NCBI GenBank assembly: GCA_041659605.1
Contig: JBAZXW010000019.1
Coordinates: 1 to 64,000, forward strand
Reading direction: 5' to 3'
DNA: 64,000 nucleotides
Source of the DNA: Solimonas sp041659605
GTDB taxonomy: Bacteria > Pseudomonadota > Gammaproteobacteria > Nevskiales > Nevskiaceae
Part shown: positions 61,122-64,000 of the stretch, in pieces
Layout of the letters: every line of letters starts with the position of its first letter
How positions within the stretch are numbered: position 1 is the stretch's first letter
Position numbers and translations under genes: made by a program
Notes under the pieces: generated by a model
The model's database searches: none
Told to the model about the DNA's origin: nothing
The model's input: the letters and a program-made list of their open reading frames with translations, nothing else

Positions 61122-61606
61122 CGCGCGGTCGCGGGCAGGCGGCGCCTGGACGGACGCTGATACCAGGCGGTGTCGGCCGTGCTCAGCAAGCGCGCGAGGA
61201 ATTCCTCGGCATGCTGGTCGGCGCGCAGCACGTAGGCGTTAAAGCCGCAGCGCGCCAGCTGCACCGCTTGATCCACGACGACTGCACTGCCGCGCGCGCG
61301 CAGCTCGCCGGTAAATCCGTAGCGGTCGCGCAGCACGCGCGCCTGGCTGTAGGCGCGGCCATCGCCGAACGTGGGGAACTGCAGCTCGATCAGCGGGCGG
61401 TCCGCAAGCGCGGTCCAGACGGTGTCGATGTCCGTGGTATTGGGCAGGCTGACGCCGATCACCACATCGCTTCCTGTGGTCGGTCGAAGCTCGAGCCAGC
61501 GCGCGAGCGGCACGATGAACCTGCCCGTTGCCGGCAGCGGCTGGTCGTCGGCCAGCGCGACGAAGTCGTCGGCCGCGATTTCGGTGTTGCGAATGAACTC
61601 ACTCAT
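61112..61606 (-). CDS. DUF934 protein of sulfate assimilation
   Basis: A 164-residue DUF934 protein. VGVSLPNTTDID, LIELQFPTFGDGRAYSQARVLRDR and the C-terminal LRADQHAEEFL are the family blocks. DUF934 is found beside cysI and cysH in many proteobacteria and is thought to help sulfite reductase, but its role is not proved. The start overlaps the cysI stop by ATGA. Confidence 0.9.
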   Translation of the reverse strand: MSEFIRNTEIAADDFVALADDQPLPATGRFIVPLARWLELRPTTGSDVVIGVSLPNTTDIDTVWTALADRPLIELQFPTFGDGRAYSQARVLRDRYGFTGELRARGSAVVVDQAVQLARCGFNAYVLRADQHAEEFLARLLSTADTAWYQRPSRRRLPATARQT

Positions 61607-63273
61607 GCGGCCACCGCATCTTCGCTGTACAGGCGCGTCTTGAACGGCGCCATGCCGACGCGGCGATAGCACTGCAGAAAGGTTTCGTCTTCGTCGCGGC
61701 GCTGCCCGAGATAGGTCTCGACGATGCGCACGACGGCGCCGGCGATCTCGTCGCGGCTGAACGACGGGCCGGTGCGGTCGCCCAGGCTGGCGTCGTTCTC
61801 GGCACTGCCGCCGAGCGTGACCTGGTACCACTCCTCGCCTTTCTTGTCGACGCCGAGGATGCCGATGTGGCCGACCGTGTGATGGCCGCAGCCGTTCATG
61901 CAGCCGGACATCTTCAGCTTGATCTCGCCGATGTCATACAGATGGTCGAGCGAATCGAAGCGGTCGTTGATGTCCGCGGCGACGCCGATCGAGCCGGCGT
62001 TGGCGAGCGAGCAGAAATCCAGGCCCGGGCAGCAGATCATGTCGGTGAGCAGGCCGATATTCGGCGTCGCCAGACCGGCGGCCTTGAGCGCCTGCCAGAG
62101 CGAGTAGACGTCTTTCTGGGCGACGTCGGCGAGCACCAGGTTCTGGTCGTGCGTCGCGCGCACTTCGCCGAAGCTGTAGAGCTTCGCCAGTTCGGCGACG
62201 AGATCCATCTGTGCAGCGGTGATGTCGCCGGGCGCGACGCCCAGCGGCTTGAGCGAGACGAATACGGCCTTGTAGCCCGGCACGCGGTGTTCGCGCACGT
62301 TGCGGCGCACGAACGACGCGAAGGCGCTGTCGGCAGCCAACGCGGCGGCATAGCTGCGGTCGGCATCGGCGCCCGCCGCGTACGAATGGGGCGTGAAATG
62401 CGCCTTCATGCGCTGCAGCTCGTCTGGATTCAGGGTGAACGCGGCCTTGTCGATCTGCGCCCACTCGGCTTCGACCAGTTCGGTGAACTTGGCCGGTCCC
62501 AGCTCCTTGACCAGGATCTTGATGCGCGCGCGATGGATGTTGTCGCGCCGGCCGAGGCGGTTGTAGACGCGCAGGACCGCTTCCAGGTACGAGAGCAGGT
62601 CGGCTTCCGGCAGGAACTCGCGGATCTTGTGCGCCAGCATCGGCATGCGGCCAAGGCCACCGCCGACGAAGATGCTGTAGCCGAGTTCACCCGTCTCGTT
62701 GCGCACGATGTGCACACCGACATCGTGCACCCGCGTCGCCGCGCGATCGGTCGTCGACGACGAGAACGCGAACTTGAACTTGCGCGGCAGCCAGTTGAAC
62801 TCGGGGTGGAAGGTCGCCCACTGGCGGGTGATCTCGCAGTAGGGACGCGGATCGACCAGCTCGTCCCGGGCGACGCCGGCGAGGTGATCGGCGGTGATGT
62901 TGCGGATGCAGTTGCCCGAGGTCTGGATCGCGTGCATCTCGACCGACGCCAGGTCGGCGAGGATGTCCGGGACGGTTTCGAGCTTCGGCCAGTTGAACTG
63001 GATGTTCTGGCGCGTCGTGAAATGGCCGTAACCCTTGTCGTAGGTACGGGCGATGTGCGCGAGCATGTGCACCTGCTTCGACGACAGCAGGCCGTAGGGA
63101 ATCGAGATGCGCAGCATCGGCGCGAAGCGCTGCAGATACAGGCCGTTGCGCAGGCGCAGCGCGCGGAACTCATCCTCCGGCAGCTGGCCGGCGAGGAAAC
63201 GCTGCGTCTGGTCGCGGAACTCGGCGACGCGCTGGTCGACCAGGGCCTGATCGTATTCGTCGTAGCGGTACAT
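61603..63273 (-). CDS. cysI: Sulfite reductase hemoprotein subunit (NirA/CysI type)
   Basis: A 556-residue siroheme/4Fe-4S enzyme. FTTRQNIQFNWPKL and TSGNCIRNITADHLAG are substrate-site motifs, and the cluster/siroheme Cys lie in CCPGLDFCSLANA and SGCMNGCGHH. It reduces sulfite to sulfide for cysteine synthesis. No flavoprotein CysJ is adjacent, so ferredoxin is a possible donor. The ATG at 63273 is the likely start. It follows cysB in the same direction. Confidence 0.93.
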   Translation of the reverse strand: MYRYDEYDQALVDQRVAEFRDQTQRFLAGQLPEDEFRALRLRNGLYLQRFAPMLRISIPYGLLSSKQVHMLAHIARTYDKGYGHFTTRQNIQFNWPKLETVPDILADLASVEMHAIQTSGNCIRNITADHLAGVARDELVDPRPYCEITRQWATFHPEFNWLPRKFKFAFSSSTTDRAATRVHDVGVHIVRNETGELGYSIFVGGGLGRMPMLAHKIREFLPEADLLSYLEAVLRVYNRLGRRDNIHRARIKILVKELGPAKFTELVEAEWAQIDKAAFTLNPDELQRMKAHFTPHSYAAGADADRSYAAALAADSAFASFVRRNVREHRVPGYKAVFVSLKPLGVAPGDITAAQMDLVAELAKLYSFGEVRATHDQNLVLADVAQKDVYSLWQALKAAGLATPNIGLLTDMICCPGLDFCSLANAGSIGVAADINDRFDSLDHLYDIGEIKLKMSGCMNGCGHHTVGHIGILGVDKKGEEWYQVTLGGSAENDASLGDRTGPSFSRDEIAGAVVRIVETYLGQRRDEDETFLQCYRRVGMAPFKTRLYSEDAVAA

Positions 63274-63359
63274 CGTCGGAATGCGGGTCGGGCGGAATGC
63301 GTGGCAGTTCGGTGGCGCGCAGCCTACCAACACCTCCTGATGCACCGAAGGGGATTGCA

Positions 63360-63370
63360 GACCTAAGGTC
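63360..63370. promoter_or_regulatory. Short palindrome upstream of cysI
   Basis: GACCT-A-AGGTC lies between the cysB stop and the cysI start, 87 bases from the start codon. It could be an operator for a cysteine regulator. CysB sites are usually degenerate and not such short palindromes, so this is only a candidate. Confidence 0.25.
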
Positions 63371-63384
63371 AGAACGAAGCGTTA

Positions 63385-64000
63385 TTAGGGGATGACGGGA
63401 ATCCGCTGCAGCGTCAGCTTGCGGCGCTCTTCGGGTTCGGCCACCGCGCTGATTTCTTCGACCAGTTCGCGCTTGAGATGCGGCGCGAAGGTCTGCAGGA
63501 AGTCGTACATGTAGCCGCGCAGGAACAGCCCGCGCCGAAAGCCGATGTGGGTGACGCTGGGCTCGAACAGGTGATCGACCGGCAGGCGCACCAGGTCGCG
63601 GTCGGTGCGCTCGTCGTAGGCCATGTTGGCGATGATGCCGATGCCCAGGCCGAGGCGGACGTAAGTCTTGATGACGTCGGCATCGACCGCGGTCAGGACG
63701 ACGTCGGGCTTGAGCCCGTGCGCCGTGAACGCCTGGTCGAGCTTGGAGCGGCCGGTGAAGCCGAAGGTGTAGGTGACGATCGGGTATTGCGCGATGTCGC
63801 GCAGTTCGATCTGCTTGAGCTTGGTCAGCGGGTGCTCGGGCTTGACCAGCACGCAGCGGTTCCAGCGGTAGCAGGGCAGCATCACCAGGCTGTCGAAGTG
63901 ATGCATGGCTTCGGTGGCGATGGCGAAGTCGGCCTGGCTGTCGGCGGCCATCTTGGCGATCTGCGGCGGCGAGCCCTGGTGCAGGTGCAGGGTCACGCGC
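63385..64000 (-). CDS. cysB: LysR-type regulator CysB (N-terminus beyond window)
   Basis: The C-terminal 205 residues of a LysR-family regulator; the HTH is outside the window. VTLHLHQGSPPQI, DFAIATEAMHHFDSLVMLPCYRW, YPIVTYTFGFTGRSKL and DADVIKTYVRLGLGIGIIANM match CysB strongly. CysB activates sulfur assimilation when bound to N-acetylserine. It lies upstream of cysI on the same strand, so autoregulation of a cysB-cysI unit is likely. Confidence 0.92.
   Translation of the reverse strand, partial: RVTLHLHQGSPPQIAKMAADSQADFAIATEAMHHFDSLVMLPCYRWNRCVLVKPEHPLTKLKQIELRDIAQYPIVTYTFGFTGRSKLDQAFTAHGLKPDVVLTAVDADVIKTYVRLGLGIGIIANMAYDERTDRDLVRLPVDHLFEPSVTHIGFRRGLFLRGYMYDFLQTFAPHLKRELVEEISAVAEPEERRKLTLQRIPVIP

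Noticed and set aside
1..64000. tRNA, rRNA or CRISPR genes
   Set aside because: I saw no cloverleaf with a T-arm GTTCRA block, no rRNA-like stretch, and no direct-repeat array. Without a covariance search a single tRNA could be missed, but the gaps are short.

Overview
The window is about 66% GC, gene-dense bacterial chromosome. Gene content and order (suhB/trmJ divergent, then cysE, isc genes, ndk, rlmN, pilF, rodZ, ispG, hisS, yfgM, bamB, der; and gshB, yqgE, yqgF, pyrB, pyrC' beside pilG and chpA) are gammaproteobacterial. The GTAG-footed palindromic repeats and the large intergenic palindrome look like those of Xanthomonadales or related lineages such as Nevskiales. The lineage below class level is an inference.

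Region by region. 1-1280: the end of an integron gene-cassette array, with two attC-like sites, a trypsin-like peptidase cassette and a small zinc-ribbon membrane protein whose own attC is missing. 1303-3786: a tightly overlapping run of DUF1330, GNAT, DUF1330, membrane, VOC and C39-like cysteine peptidase-fold genes. 3806-9251: accessory genes (a beta-helix lipoprotein, a GFA protein, a fatty acid desaturase, a class II amidotransferase), with an FNR/Anr-like box between the last two. 9302-13745: the dTDP-L-rhamnose genes rfbBACD behind suhB. 13800-20231: trmJ, cysE, two cysteine desulfurases (the second fused to a degenerate IscU-like domain), iscA, ndk and rlmN. 20228-27629: type IV pilus lipoprotein PilF, RodZ, IspG, HisS, YfgM, BamB and Der.

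27636-33082: an SLC13-type permease, an AmpG-like transporter, a fumarylacetoacetase-family hydrolase and ATP-type PEP carboxykinase. 33234-44181 (all minus strand): gshA, gshB, an ApbE / NusG-II / Gx-transporter flavinylation-type cluster, yqgE, yqgF, pyrB, inactive pyrC', pilH and pilJ. 44371-51916 (plus): pilG, pilI, a 2044-residue ChpA-type kinase and a ChpC-like CheW. The twitching chemosensory system is therefore split between two places, and no methyltransferase or methylesterase is seen. 51940-58540: a CDF metal exporter, a DUF1993 protein, a LuxR-type regulator, an MBL hydrolase, and two divergent lipoprotein hydrolases. 58627-64000: an NAPE-PLD-like MBL protein, cysS, and the sulfate-assimilation genes cysB (cut by the window edge), cysI and DUF934.

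GTAG-footed REP-like palindromes are scattered throughout. At four loci their TAG is the actual stop codon of flanking genes (six genes). The most unusual coding feature is the IscS-IscU fusion at 16559-18142.
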